In this document: piece after piece, positions 10,233 to 19,681 of the stretch | Layout of the letters: the number at the start of each line of letters is the position of its first letter | How positions within the stretch are numbered: the first letter of the stretch is position 1 | NCBI GenBank assembly: GCA_022563405.1 | Contig: JADFNK010000003.1 | Span: 1-64,000 of the forward strand | Reading direction: 5' to 3' | DNA from: Gemmatimonadota bacterium | GTDB taxonomy: Bacteria > Gemmatimonadota > Gemmatimonadetes > Longimicrobiales > Gaopeijiaceae | DNA: 64,000 bases | Translations under genes and position numbers: made by a program | The notes under the pieces: model-generated | What the model saw: the letters and a program-made list of their open reading frames with translations, nothing else | What the model was told of the DNA's origin: nothing | Database searches by the model: none

Positions 10233-10949
10233 CTATGATACCAACGTGCCGACCCGGTCTCCCCGAACGGCGGCCGAAACGGCCCCCTGATTCTCGAGAT
10301 TGAGTACGATGATCGGAAGGTCGTTTTCCTTGCAAAGAGAAACGGCGGCAGCATCCATCACTGCCAACTCCCGCTGCACGACCTCCTGGAAAGTAATGGA
10401 CGGAATGAACTCTGCCGAGGGGTCCTGCGAGGGATCTGCGCTGTAGACCCCCTTCACTTTCGTGGCCTTGATCACGACTTGTGACCCCATTTCGATCGCC
10501 CTGAGCGCCGCCGCCATATCCGTCGAAAAGTACGGATTTCCGGTGCCTCCGGCGAAGAGCACGACCCTTCCCTTCTCCATATGCCGGAGAGCCTTCCGCC
10601 GAATATAGGGCTCGGCGACTTCCTCCATACGAATGGCCGTCATTACGCGCGTCGCAACTTTCTTATGTTCGAGCAAATCCTGAACCGCCAGAGCGTTGAT
10701 GACGGTAGCCAGCATCCCCATGTAGTCCGCCTGGACGCGATCCATCCCTTTTTCGCTGGCTAGCGCACCCCGGACGATGTTCCCCCCCCCGATGACCACA
10801 CCGAGGCTGACGCCCATCTCGTGTACGGCGATGATTTCATTCGTGAGCTGGTCCACCACCGACGGTTCGATGCCGAACCCTCGGTTTCCGGCCAACGCCT
10901 CGCCGGACAGCTTGAGCAGGACTCTCGAATACTTAGGAGCCTTAGTCAC
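10233..10949 (-). CDS. pyrH: UMP kinase
   Basis: SRVLLKLSGEALAGNRGFGIEPSVV...GVVIGGGNIVRG...ADYMGMLATVINALAVQDLLE. Confidence 0.96.
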   Translation of the reverse strand: MTKAPKYSRVLLKLSGEALAGNRGFGIEPSVVDQLTNEIIAVHEMGVSLGVVIGGGNIVRGALASEKGMDRVQADYMGMLATVINALAVQDLLEHKKVATRVMTAIRMEEVAEPYIRRKALRHMEKGRVVLFAGGTGNPYFSTDMAAALRAIEMGSQVVIKATKVKGVYSADPSQDPSAEFIPSITFQEVVQRELAVMDAAAVSLCKENDLPIIVLNLENQGAVSAAVRGDRVGTLVS

Positions 10950-11554
10950 TCGCCCACCCTAAAACGCATGAACCGTGCCACTTCTATCTTCTCTCCAGTC
11001 TTAGCTGAGATCGCAGTGATCAATTCTCCAATCGTCTGATCCGGGTTCTTCACGAACGGCTGCGCAAGGAGCGTGGTCTCCTTGAAAAATTTCTTGAGCT
11101 TACCTTCGACGATTTTCGCCGCGATGTCGTCAGGCTTACCCTGCTCCTTCACCTGCTCCTCATACACCTTTCGCTCGCGAGCCACGACGTCCTCCGGAAC
11201 ATCCTCGGGACTGACGGAAATGGGCGCCTGAGACGCAACGTGCAGCGCAATCTCTTTGGCCAATCCCTGGAAGTCGTCCGTCTTTGCCACGAAGTCGGTC
11301 TCGCAGTTCAACTCGACGATGACCGCGGTCCGATTATCGAAATGCACGTAAGATCCGATCGTACCCTCATTCGCGGACTTCTGCGCACGCTTGGCCGCCT
11401 TCGCGGCTCCCTTCGCGCGCAGCCAGTCGATGGCCCCCTCCAGGTCCCCCGCGGTCTCCGTCAGGGCCTTCTTACAATCCATCATGCCAGCTCCGGTCCG
11501 GTCCCGGAGAGCTTTCACTTCTTTCGCAGAAATCGACATCGTGTTGTCCGTCAC
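10946..11554 (-). CDS. tsf: Elongation factor Ts
   Basis: VKALRDRTGAGMMDCKKALTETAGDLEGAIDWLRAKG, VELNCETDFVAK. Confidence 0.97.
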   Translation of the reverse strand: MTDNTMSISAKEVKALRDRTGAGMMDCKKALTETAGDLEGAIDWLRAKGAAKAAKRAQKSANEGTIGSYVHFDNRTAVIVELNCETDFVAKTDDFQGLAKEIALHVASQAPISVSPEDVPEDVVARERKVYEEQVKEQGKPDDIAAKIVEGKLKKFFKETTLLAQPFVKNPDQTIGELITAISAKTGEKIEVARFMRFRVGE

Positions 11555-11581
11555 TCGCTCGTCTTGATGGGCTAATCTAAC

Positions 11582-11614
11582 AAAAAAAAGGCGGGAGCCC
11601 CCAACTGCTCCGCC
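11582..11614 (-). terminator. Rho-independent terminator/attenuator between rpsB and tsf
   Basis: Minus strand GGCGGAGC-AGTTGGGG-GCTCCCGCC followed by eight T: 8-bp stem with one bulge plus U-tract. Confidence 0.75.
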
Positions 11615-11653
11615 TCTCTCCGCCCCCGCGATGGGGCATGAACACTGCGGTCG

Positions 11654-12685
11654 TCAGGATTCCGATTCGGCCTCACCTGCTTCACCATCGGCCGCCGCCT
11701 TACTACCGGTGGCATCGTCGCCACTGGCCGTCGCTTCATCATCGGTGGCCTCCCCGTCGGTTCCGTCTTCGGGAGAGACCTCCGCCTTCTCGTCCTCGGC
11801 CTTGGTGTCCTCCGCCTTCTCGTCTTCGGCCTTCGTGCCCGCCGCAGCCACGATATGTTTTTCGATGAGCTCGGGCCGTGGCACGCGCTTTCTGCGTGGG
11901 GCCGCTGGGCGGCTCGGAGCCTCAGTCACCTCACCGGTTTCAGTCGAGTACGTTGTGGCCTGAGCATCCTGAACCTTACGCTTCTGCTCCTCCGGAACCT
12001 GAGCGCTAGCCTCTCGAATCGACTCGGCGATCGCCTGCGTGATCAGCCCGACCGAGCGGATCGCATCGTCGTTGCCGGGAACCGGATAATCTACCAGATC
12101 GGGATTCGCATTCGTGTCCGTGATCGCGATGACGGGAATGCCGAGGCGCTCCGCCTCGCGGACCGCGCTCGCCTCGCGCTTCACGTCGACGATGAACATC
12201 GCCCCCGGAAGGCGGGTCATGTCCTTCACGCCAGAAAGATATTTGTTGAGCTTGATCCGCTCGCGGTCCAGAAGAAGCCGTTCCTTTTTTGTATAGAACT
12301 CAAAGGCGCTCTCTTCCTGCCCCCGCTCCAGCTCTTTGAGCCGGCGGATCTGTTTCCGTATGGTCTGGAAGTTCGTGAGCATACCGCCGAGCCAGCGCTC
12401 AGTGACGTAAAATGATCCGCACTGCTCCGCCTCTTGCTCGATGACCGATCGAAGCTGCCGTTTGGTACAAACGAACAGGACTCGCTCGCCCGCGAGAACG
12501 ACCTTCCTTACGGCCTCTTTCGCGAGGACCAGCCGGTCGAGCGTCTTACGCAGATCGATGATGTGAATCCCGTTGCGCTCCGTAAAGATGAATTTCTTCA
12601 TCTTCGGATTCCAACGGCGAGTCTGGTGCCCGAAATGGACTCCAGCCTCGAGAAGCTCGCTCAGTCCCAATTGCTCTTGCTGCAT
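11654..12685 (-). CDS. rpsB: 30S ribosomal protein uS2 with long acidic Ala/Glu/Asp C-terminal extension
   Basis: LLEAGVHFGHQTRRWNPKMKKFIFTERNGIHIIDLRKTL...GIPVIAITDTNANPDLVDYPVPGNDDAIRSV; tail KAEDEKAEDTKAEDEKAEVS.... Confidence 0.97.
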   Translation of the reverse strand: MQQEQLGLSELLEAGVHFGHQTRRWNPKMKKFIFTERNGIHIIDLRKTLDRLVLAKEAVRKVVLAGERVLFVCTKRQLRSVIEQEAEQCGSFYVTERWLGGMLTNFQTIRKQIRRLKELERGQEESAFEFYTKKERLLLDRERIKLNKYLSGVKDMTRLPGAMFIVDVKREASAVREAERLGIPVIAITDTNANPDLVDYPVPGNDDAIRSVGLITQAIAESIREASAQVPEEQKRKVQDAQATTYSTETGEVTEAPSRPAAPRRKRVPRPELIEKHIVAAAGTKAEDEKAEDTKAEDEKAEVSPEDGTDGEATDDEATASGDDATGSKAAADGEAGEAESES

Positions 12686-12706
12686 AAATCTCGTCGTCTC
12701 AGGTTT

Positions 12707-13099
12707 CTAACGCTTTGAGAACTGGAACCGCTTGCGCGCCTTGGGGCGACCCGGCTTCTTCCGTTCGACCTTCCTTGCATCCCGCGTAAGAAATCCACCG
12801 GCACGCATTACGGGCCGCAGATCTTCGTCGTGCTCGACAAGCGCCCTCGCCAGCCCCATACGGACGGCATCCGCCTGACCGGTCTGGCCACCACCACGGA
12901 CGCGGACACGGATGTCGAATTGCCCATCCATTTCCGCAGCCTTGAGCGGCTCTCCGATTCTCTGCTGATGCGTGGGGCGGGGGAAGTAGTCCTCGAGGGA
13001 GCGGGAGTTGACCCACCACTCGCCCTTGCCGGGCTTGAGGGTGACGCGGGCCACAGCTCTTTTTCGCCGGCCCACTGTCTGGATATGCGTTTTCGCCAT
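12707..13099 (-). CDS. rpsI: 30S ribosomal protein uS9
   Basis: QTVGRRKRAVARVTLKPGKGEWWVNSRSLEDYF...RKKPGRPKARKRFQFSKR. Confidence 0.97.
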   Translation of the reverse strand: MAKTHIQTVGRRKRAVARVTLKPGKGEWWVNSRSLEDYFPRPTHQQRIGEPLKAAEMDGQFDIRVRVRGGGQTGQADAVRMGLARALVEHDEDLRPVMRAGGFLTRDARKVERKKPGRPKARKRFQFSKR

Positions 13100-13133
13100 A
13101 GATCCTTGTGCGGTTCCTACTCAGACGTCGAGC

Positions 13134-13562
13134 TCAGACGTCGATGGGTTGCGGTTCCTGGCCTTGGTGTGGGTGAGCTACGCCGGCGTATACCTTCAAT
13201 TTTTTCCTCATGTGCCGTCCCAATTTATTCTTGGGAAGCATACCCCTGACGGCGAGTTCGATCACGCGGTCGGGATGCCGTTCGATCATTCTCCGAAACG
13301 GAATATGTTTCTCATGCCCCATATACCCGGAGTGCGTGAAGTACGTTTTTTGGTCGGCCTTGCGCCCCGTTAGCGTCACCTTCTCGGCGTTGATCACGAC
13401 CACGTAATCGCCCACATCCAGGTGCGGCGTAAACATGGGCTTATGCTTGCCACGGAGGATGCTCGCCACACGCGTGGCCAGCCGGCCCAAGGTCTTACCT
13501 TCAGCATCGACGAGCCACCAGCGGCGCTCAATATCTTCGGCTTTGGGAGTGTAAGTTTTCAC
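13134..13562 (-). CDS. rplM: 50S ribosomal protein uL13
   Basis: [54 protein letters not shown]. Confidence 0.97.
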   Translation of the reverse strand: MKTYTPKAEDIERRWWLVDAEGKTLGRLATRVASILRGKHKPMFTPHLDVGDYVVVINAEKVTLTGRKADQKTYFTHSGYMGHEKHIPFRRMIERHPDRVIELAVRGMLPKNKLGRHMRKKLKVYAGVAHPHQGQEPQPIDV

Positions 13563-14009
13563 GGTCTATCCGCGCAAGAATCAACTACAGAGCAAACAAC
13601 GATAGTGGAGCCTTTTCAGGGTGTCAACGGGCGAAAGAACAAGTGTTTTCTGGGGTTTGGACCCTCAGCAGCCTCCCAGGAAAGAGGGGTGAGCCGCGTT
13701 GCGGATGCCACGGCCCTAGCTCCTAGGCGGAGCGACGACGCCATAGCATTCGCTACGGCTAGGAGCTCCAACAACGGGGCACCGCGCGTTAGCGTGGTCG
13801 GGGTCGTGCCACCGCAACCCTTCAACTCGTAAGGTCATTCCCCTCATGTTCGGGGGCACATGGCGGTTGTGCGGTTGATCCTGCGTCTCTCCTCCTCGCG
13901 ACCACGGCCTCTGGCCGCGGTGCCCGCGTTGCTACGCCTCGTCGTCGGTCCTTGTCTGAACGCGCACAAGCGCCATGTGCGCGACCCGCTCCCCTTTCCG
14001 ATCACCCTC

Positions 14010-14861
14010 CTAGAAGAAGGTCTCCAGAAAACGAGCCCGCGACGCGTGCCGGAGGCGGATCAAAGCCTTCTGCTTGATCTGCCGAACCCTCTCGCGCGTG
14101 ATGCCCATGAGCGCACCGATTTCTTCGAGGGTCATCGGCTGCTGATCGTCCAAGCCGAAGTACAGCCGAAGAATCTTGGCCTCCCGTTCCTTGAGCGAAG
14201 AGAGCGCGCTCTCCACGCTGTCTTTGAGGGCGTGGTCGTACGTCTCATCCTCGGGAGCGGGCGCATACTGGTCGGGCAAGTAGTCGAGCAGCCGGTGGTC
14301 TTCGCCCGGTGTGATCGGAGCGTCGAGAGAAAGATGCGACTGTGAGATCGCCAGCGTCCGTTCTACCTCCTGCTGGGAGATGTCCAGATCGTCCGCGATT
14401 TCCTCGACCGTAGGCTCACGGCCCAGTTCATGGAGAAGCGCCGAGCTCCTGCGTCCAATACGGTGGAGTGCGCCCGCCCGATTGAGGGGGACTCTGACGA
14501 TACGACTCTGCTCTGCGAGGGCCTGTAGAATTGCCTGGCGGATCCACCAGACCGCATAGCTGATGAACTTGATTCCTTTGGTCTCGTCGAACTTATGGGC
14601 GGCGCGGATGAGACCGAGGTTGCCCTCATTGATGAGATCGGAAAGTGGCACGCCTTGGTTCTGATACTTCTTGGCCACCGACACCACGAACCGGAGGTTG
14701 GAGCGGACCAGTTTGTCGAGAGCCTCTTCCTCTCCGCGCTTGATGCCCTTGGCCAGACGCGCCTCTTCAGCCTTGTCGATCAGAGGATATTGGCTGATCT
14801 CTTTGAGGTACTGATCAAGCGACCCTTCCCGGAAGGCACCTTTACGGGAAGAAAACCCCAT
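14010..14861 (-). CDS. RNA polymerase sigma-70 family factor (primary-type, no region 1.1)
   Basis: DQYLKEISQYPLI, LRFVVSVAKKYQNQGVPLSDLINEGNLGLIRAAHKFDETKGIKFISYAVWWIRQAILQAL, MTLEEIGALMGITRERVRQIKQKALIRLR. Confidence 0.95.
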   Translation of the reverse strand: MGFSSRKGAFREGSLDQYLKEISQYPLIDKAEEARLAKGIKRGEEEALDKLVRSNLRFVVSVAKKYQNQGVPLSDLINEGNLGLIRAAHKFDETKGIKFISYAVWWIRQAILQALAEQSRIVRVPLNRAGALHRIGRRSSALLHELGREPTVEEIADDLDISQQEVERTLAISQSHLSLDAPITPGEDHRLLDYLPDQYAPAPEDETYDHALKDSVESALSSLKEREAKILRLYFGLDDQQPMTLEEIGALMGITRERVRQIKQKALIRLRHASRARFLETFF

Positions 14862-14954
14862 CTAACCCTCGGCGTGAATCATGTGTGTGATTTGCGCCAC
14901 CGCCAGGACGACGGGGCAGCACCAAGTCAAGAATATGATAAGGAAAGGCATCAT
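14862..14954 (-). CDS. Possible 30-aa single-TM microprotein directly upstream of the sigma factor (a GTG start would extend it to about 50 aa)
   Basis: MMPFLIIFLTWCCPVVLAVAQITHMIHAEG*; stop TAG immediately abuts the sigma-factor ATG (TAGATGGGG). It is the 3' end of the ORF-track frame 14862..15335. Confidence 0.35.
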   Translation of the reverse strand: MMPFLIIFLTWCCPVVLAVAQITHMIHAEG

Positions 14955-15036
14955 CCGCGCAACAGCCCCAGGAAATGGGCGGTCCTGCTGTCGCCTCGCT
15001 CGCGGCGCGCTCACCACCCCCGACACGCGTGCCCCA

Positions 15037-15819
15037 TCAGCGGATCGACTGACCGACACGCCCCCATCGTATGGCCCGAAGCCAGGTGGTCCCGCGTCGG
15101 TTGGACGAGTCGTACGAGAAGTACAGCCGCCACGGACGGCCCCGAATCGATTGCCGGTCCACGAAACCCCAGTAGCGCGAGTCCTCGCTGTTGTCCCGGT
15201 TGTCCCCAAGAACGAAATAGCTGCCCGCTGGGACCGAGATAGGACCCCAGTTGTCCCTTGATGGACGATAGTCGTCCCGGTACGAACGTCTCTCGCCCTC
15301 CCATGTGCCATCGTCTTCCCCGTAGATCTCATCACGATCGCCGCGGCCGGCCAACAAGTGGTTCCGCTGCCACCTCATGTCGGGATGGTGGGCATCGCCG
15401 CTACGATCAATGTGGCGGACGTAGTCCTCCTGCATCTCACGCCCGTTTACGAAGAGCGTCTTGTCCCTCATCTCCAGCGTGTCACCCGGCAGGCCCACCA
15501 CCCGCTTGACGTAGTTCTTTTCCGGATCATGGGGTGGATGGAACACAACAACTTCGCCACGGCTCGGCTCCCGCCAAGCCGGTAACCTCACGCCCAGAAG
15601 CGGCACTTCCCCGCCATACACGGCCTTGTTGACGAGCAAGTAGTCGCCCACGAGCAGGGTCCCCTCCATCGAGGACGTGGGGATCTTGAAAGCCTCGACC
15701 AGAAAGGCACGGACGGCCAAGAAGAGTACGACCGCGATTATGATCGATCGCGTCCACTCCCAGGTGACGCGGGCGTAACCCTTCGACCCCTTCGATACGC
15801 CGCCTTGACCCCTCAACAT
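15037..15819 (-). CDS. lepB: Signal peptidase I (start set at MLRGQGGVSK)
   Basis: FLVEAFKIPTSSMEGTLLVGDYLLVNKAVYG, YVKRVVGLPGDTLEMRDK, GSYFVLGDNRDNSEDSRYWGFV. Confidence 0.94.
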   Translation of the reverse strand: MLRGQGGVSKGSKGYARVTWEWTRSIIIAVVLFLAVRAFLVEAFKIPTSSMEGTLLVGDYLLVNKAVYGGEVPLLGVRLPAWREPSRGEVVVFHPPHDPEKNYVKRVVGLPGDTLEMRDKTLFVNGREMQEDYVRHIDRSGDAHHPDMRWQRNHLLAGRGDRDEIYGEDDGTWEGERRSYRDDYRPSRDNWGPISVPAGSYFVLGDNRDNSEDSRYWGFVDRQSIRGRPWRLYFSYDSSNRRGTTWLRAIRWGRVGQSIR

Positions 15820-16119
15820 TCTGAACGGGACCTCCCATGGGAATCTTACACCAGCCACCCGGCCACGCGGTTCACCGCCGACGGGCGTCGAGCACCGATA
15901 CACACATCTCCGAACTCCGGTTCCAGCTGACCGGGTCAAGCTGCCGACCCGTTTGTCCGAGGGGCTCCCGCGGAGTCTGCCCTAGAGATGAAAAAGCTTC
16001 CCCGTTCAGGGCCCCCGACCCTAGTGTTGTAAGAGCGGTGAGGATCCGCTCAGGGGAGCCAGGTTTCTTCTTAACGGATAGGTACATGGGCCAGCAGAAC
16101 GCAAGGGTATCGAGTTCAC

Positions 16120-16884
16120 GTGGGTAGACGGTGGTCTCCCTTCTCGCTTCTGCTCTTGGCGATCGCCACAGGCCTTCTGATCAATCAGATCCAGGATCGT
16201 ACCCAGACGTCGATTGCCGGCGGTATGGACCCATCCTCTCGGGACTGCCCGGCAGCCATGGGGGAAGTCTGTGACGGGAGCGAGATAACTCAAGGCACCG
16301 TCGGTGGGGTGGTCCTCACCTCTGCTTCCGCGTGTGTCAACGTGGGTTACCTCTGCGCCGCACTCGAGACAACAGATTCCCTGCGACTCGGGCGTTGGCC
16401 CGACGGCACTGGCCACCTTCGGATACGAGTTCCTCTCCCTCCTGGGGTGGCCCCCGAGCGAGCGCGCGAACTTCAGAGCGCCGTGGTGCGTGGAATACAA
16501 TACTGGCAGCGCCGCCCCTTAGAGCTCTCGATCGACACACACCCCACGCCGTCGGGCGAAGTCGATATCGAGATCTCATGGGGAGGGGGGCTCACCGGAT
16601 CTCAAATCGGCTTCACTCGGACCAGATCCAGTCTCGACAAGTTCGAAGTTCTGGGGCTCACGCTTTCCACACGCAGCCCGAACTCGAAATACGGACGAAC
16701 CCCGCAGGAGCTGCTACTCACGGCGGCGCATGAAATGGGGCACGCGCTGGGATTGCCGCACAGTGATTCTGACCGCGACGTCATGTATCCGACGAACACC
16801 GCCCGTAACCTCACGACCCGCGACTTTCGTACTGTGGAAGCCCTCTACCGTCTACCGAACGGAGCCACGATACTAAAGGAGTAA
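16120..16884 (+). CDS. Secreted matrixin-like metalloprotease (metzincin)
   Basis: N-terminal hydrophobic segment; LLLTAAHEMGHALGLPHSDSDRDVMYP = HExxHxxGxxH plus Met-turn. Confidence 0.85.
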   Translation: MGRRWSPFSLLLLAIATGLLINQIQDRTQTSIAGGMDPSSRDCPAAMGEVCDGSEITQGTVGGVVLTSASACVNVGYLCAALETTDSLRLGRWPDGTGHLRIRVPLPPGVAPERARELQSAVVRGIQYWQRRPLELSIDTHPTPSGEVDIEISWGGGLTGSQIGFTRTRSSLDKFEVLGLTLSTRSPNSKYGRTPQELLLTAAHEMGHALGLPHSDSDRDVMYPTNTARNLTTRDFRTVEALYRLPNGATILKE

Positions 16885-16885
16885 C

Positions 16886-18247
16886 TCACTCCTCTCGGCT
16901 GAGACCGTACTTCTCTATCTTCTTGTAGAGGTTCGACCGGGGCATACCGATCCGCCGCGCCGTCTCGCTCACATTCCAGTCGTTGGCGCGAAGTTTGTGC
17001 TCTATGTAGGCCAGCTCGGCGTTCTCCTTGAACTCGCTGAACCCCTCAACGTTGAGAAGCGCCGTGCCGAACACGTCACCGCTGGCGGTACCGGAGACCA
17101 AAGCGTCCACATCCTCCGCACGAACCGCCTCGCCCGGAGAAAGAATCAAGAGCCTTTCCACCGTGTTCCTGAGCTCGCGGACGTTTCCTGGCCAATCGAG
17201 GGCCTCGAGACGTGCCATCGCCCCATCCTCAATCGTCTTGGGCGGTCCATGGTTCGAACCGACGGCTTTGGAGACAAAATGCCGGATCAGCGGCGGAACG
17301 TCCTCCCTCCGCTCCCGGAGTGGGGGCACGACGATCGGGACGACGTTGAGCCTGTAGTAGAAATCCTCACGAAACCGGCCTTCAGCGATCTCTTTCGACA
17401 GCTCCTTGTTGGTTGCCGCGAACACCCGCACGTCCACGGTGATGGCCTTGGAACCCCCCACCCGCGTAAGGACTCCCTCTTCGAGCACCCTCAGCACCTT
17501 GGCCTGCGCATCCAGAGACATATCGCCGACTTCATCGAGAAAAAGGGTTCCGTCGTGAGCCTGCTCGAACTTGCCAGCGTGGTCGGCGACCGCTCCCGTG
17601 AACGACCCCTTCATGTGGCCGAACAGCTCCGACTCGATCAGCTCAGAGGGGATCGCCGCGCAATTGACCGCGATGAAGGGACCGTCGCGCCTGGACGAAG
17701 AGTGATGGAGAGCACGAGCGACGAGCTCCTTCCCCGTTCCGTTCTCGCCGGTGATGAGCACGCGGGCATCCGTCGGTGCGACGCGATCGATACGCTCCAG
17801 GACGTCGCGGATGATCTGAGACTCCCCAACGATCTCGTGCCGGCTGCCGACCTCGCTGCGGAGCAACTGGACACTCTCGCTGAGCCCCCGCAGTTCGAGG
17901 CCATTGCGGAGAGTCACGAGCAACCGACCCGTATCCAGCGGCTTTTCGAGAAAGTCGAAGGCCCCCTTATGGGTCGCCTCTACGGCCGTATCGATCGTCC
18001 CGTGGCCGCTGATCATCACCACACAGGCGTTCGCGTCGAGATCGCGGATTCGTGAAAGCACCTCGAGACCGTCCAGGCCGGACATCTTCACGTCCAAGAA
18101 TGTGACGTGCGGGCGGAAGGACTCGTAGAACTCCAAAGCCTCCGGCCCGTCTTCCGCGGTGACGACCTCATAGTCTTCGTATTCGAAGACCTGCCTCAGG
18201 GCACCGCGAATCGATTCTTCGTCGTCGACAATCAGGACTCGGGGCAT
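16886..18247 (-). CDS. Sigma-54-dependent response regulator (NtrC family)
   Basis: REC domain (VLIVDDEESIRGALRQVFE), AAA+ (ITGENGTGKELVARALH), GSFTGA, Fis-type HTH NVSETARRIGMPRSNLYKKIEKYG. Confidence 0.94.
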   Translation of the reverse strand: MPRVLIVDDEESIRGALRQVFEYEDYEVVTAEDGPEALEFYESFRPHVTFLDVKMSGLDGLEVLSRIRDLDANACVVMISGHGTIDTAVEATHKGAFDFLEKPLDTGRLLVTLRNGLELRGLSESVQLLRSEVGSRHEIVGESQIIRDVLERIDRVAPTDARVLITGENGTGKELVARALHHSSSRRDGPFIAVNCAAIPSELIESELFGHMKGSFTGAVADHAGKFEQAHDGTLFLDEVGDMSLDAQAKVLRVLEEGVLTRVGGSKAITVDVRVFAATNKELSKEIAEGRFREDFYYRLNVVPIVVPPLRERREDVPPLIRHFVSKAVGSNHGPPKTIEDGAMARLEALDWPGNVRELRNTVERLLILSPGEAVRAEDVDALVSGTASGDVFGTALLNVEGFSEFKENAELAYIEHKLRANDWNVSETARRIGMPRSNLYKKIEKYGLSREE

Positions 18248-18269
18248 GTTTTCACCGTGATCCGGAAAT

Positions 18270-18923
18270 CTAATCGCCCCGTACGAGGATCAACCGGTCG
18301 CGGAGCACATGGGCTGACTGCACGCCGTCCGGCAACGAAAACGGCAGGGCATCCTCGGGGAGTCCGGCCCTGCTCCGTCTGCCCAAGACCGTAAGAATGC
18401 TGGGCGTCATCCCGTCGGGGAGTGGCACGGGAATGAAGGAGGCGTACACGCCGTGTACCACGAGAGCAATCCCATTTTCGTCGAGGGGGGCGAGGTGACC
18501 CACAACCGAGATGGAAACCGTGTCGGGGAGGAAGCCCAGTATGCCATCCAGGGTAGGCAACCCGGGAAAGGCCTCGACAAGGACACGGGCGGTGAGCCTC
18601 ACGACGCCGTCATAGAACTCGACCTCCACCCGCGAAACGCCGCCGGGAAGCATCCCTGGAGCGGCATATCGAATCACGGAAGAGACGTCCAAAGCGCTCA
18701 GACTCAGTCGGTCCCCAAGCTCTCCTCGACGAAAACGTTCGAAGCGATCCAGGGCAGCGTCCGCCAACTCCGGAGACGGCAGAACCTCCACCCCCCCCTC
18801 CTCCTCGGCAAACCGCCGCCGCAACTCCGGTCCCCATATCCACCCCGCCAAGGCAACGCCGCCGACTACGCCCAGGAGCGCTGCTTTTCCCAAGCACCCC
18901 TTGAGACAACCCGTTCCGAGCAC
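18270..18923 (-). CDS. Hypothetical protein with one N-terminal TM segment
   Basis: 217 aa ORF between thpR and the NtrC-type gene, same strand, 3-nt gap to thpR. Confidence 0.6.
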   Translation of the reverse strand: MLGTGCLKGCLGKAALLGVVGGVALAGWIWGPELRRRFAEEEGGVEVLPSPELADAALDRFERFRRGELGDRLSLSALDVSSVIRYAAPGMLPGGVSRVEVEFYDGVVRLTARVLVEAFPGLPTLDGILGFLPDTVSISVVGHLAPLDENGIALVVHGVYASFIPVPLPDGMTPSILTVLGRRSRAGLPEDALPFSLPDGVQSAHVLRDRLILVRGD

Positions 18924-18926
18924 GGC

Positions 18927-19490
18927 TCAGCCCTCGAACGAGGTGCTGTGTTTCAGCGTATACCGAGGGACTCCACTCTTGGACAGATGACTGCGCATCA
19001 AATCGAGCTTACGAAGTGTTACGTGACCCTGGTATGTCAAATTCGCGGCCTTGTCATCCAGACCACGGAACGCTCCAGCACCGTCCTCGCCATCCGCTCG
19101 CCCAAGCGTAAGATGCGGATGGAACGCCCTCGTCTCGCGTTGGAAGCCGCAAGCCATCAGAGCCCATTCGACATCCTGCTTCAAACACCGCAGAGCGGGA
19201 CTCGGTTCGATGCCCACCCAGATCACGTCCGGACGGCGGATCGTCGGAAAGGCGCCAAAACCTTCTACCGCCAGATCGAGGCGACCCGTCGTCGAGGCCA
19301 CATGATCGAGGGCGTCCTGCACTCCCTCCAAACGGTCCTCCGCGACCTCGCCGAGAAACTTCAGGGTCACATGGTAGTGCTCAGGTTCCTTCCAGTGCAC
19401 CGGAAATTCACATTCCCGCAGGACTCTCGAAGCCCGATAGATTCGGTCGCGCTCCTTCTTAGGCAGGTTCAATGCTACGAAAAGACGCAT
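18927..19490 (-). CDS. thpR: RNA 2',3'-cyclic phosphodiesterase (2H family)
   Basis: MRLFVALNLPKKERDRI...YHVTLKFLGEV...FHPHLTLGRADG: paired HxTL/HxTL motifs. Confidence 0.9.
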   Translation of the reverse strand: MRLFVALNLPKKERDRIYRASRVLRECEFPVHWKEPEHYHVTLKFLGEVAEDRLEGVQDALDHVASTTGRLDLAVEGFGAFPTIRRPDVIWVGIEPSPALRCLKQDVEWALMACGFQRETRAFHPHLTLGRADGEDGAGAFRGLDDKAANLTYQGHVTLRKLDLMRSHLSKSGVPRYTLKHSTSFEG

Positions 19491-19681
19491 GGCCGGGATG
19501 CAGAATTAGAGGAAGGAGTCGAGGAAGCAGTCGACGACAAAGAGGCTGTGACGGCGGTGTTGGAGAAGCCCAGAAAGCACATGGCCAAAAGCTACCGGGA
19601 TGGGGCAAAGCGTACAACCGGGCACGTCGCTTCGATGCTCACCGCAGGGCCCTCGGAGCGCCCCACTTCTTCAACAAGCCT

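Noticed and set aside
16997-18055. 352-aa plus-strand ORF
   Set aside because: Antisense to the well-supported NtrC-type regulator.
19491-19681. Possible small gene between thpR and mscS
   Set aside because: Several short frames exist in both strands but none has a convincing start, composition or motif.
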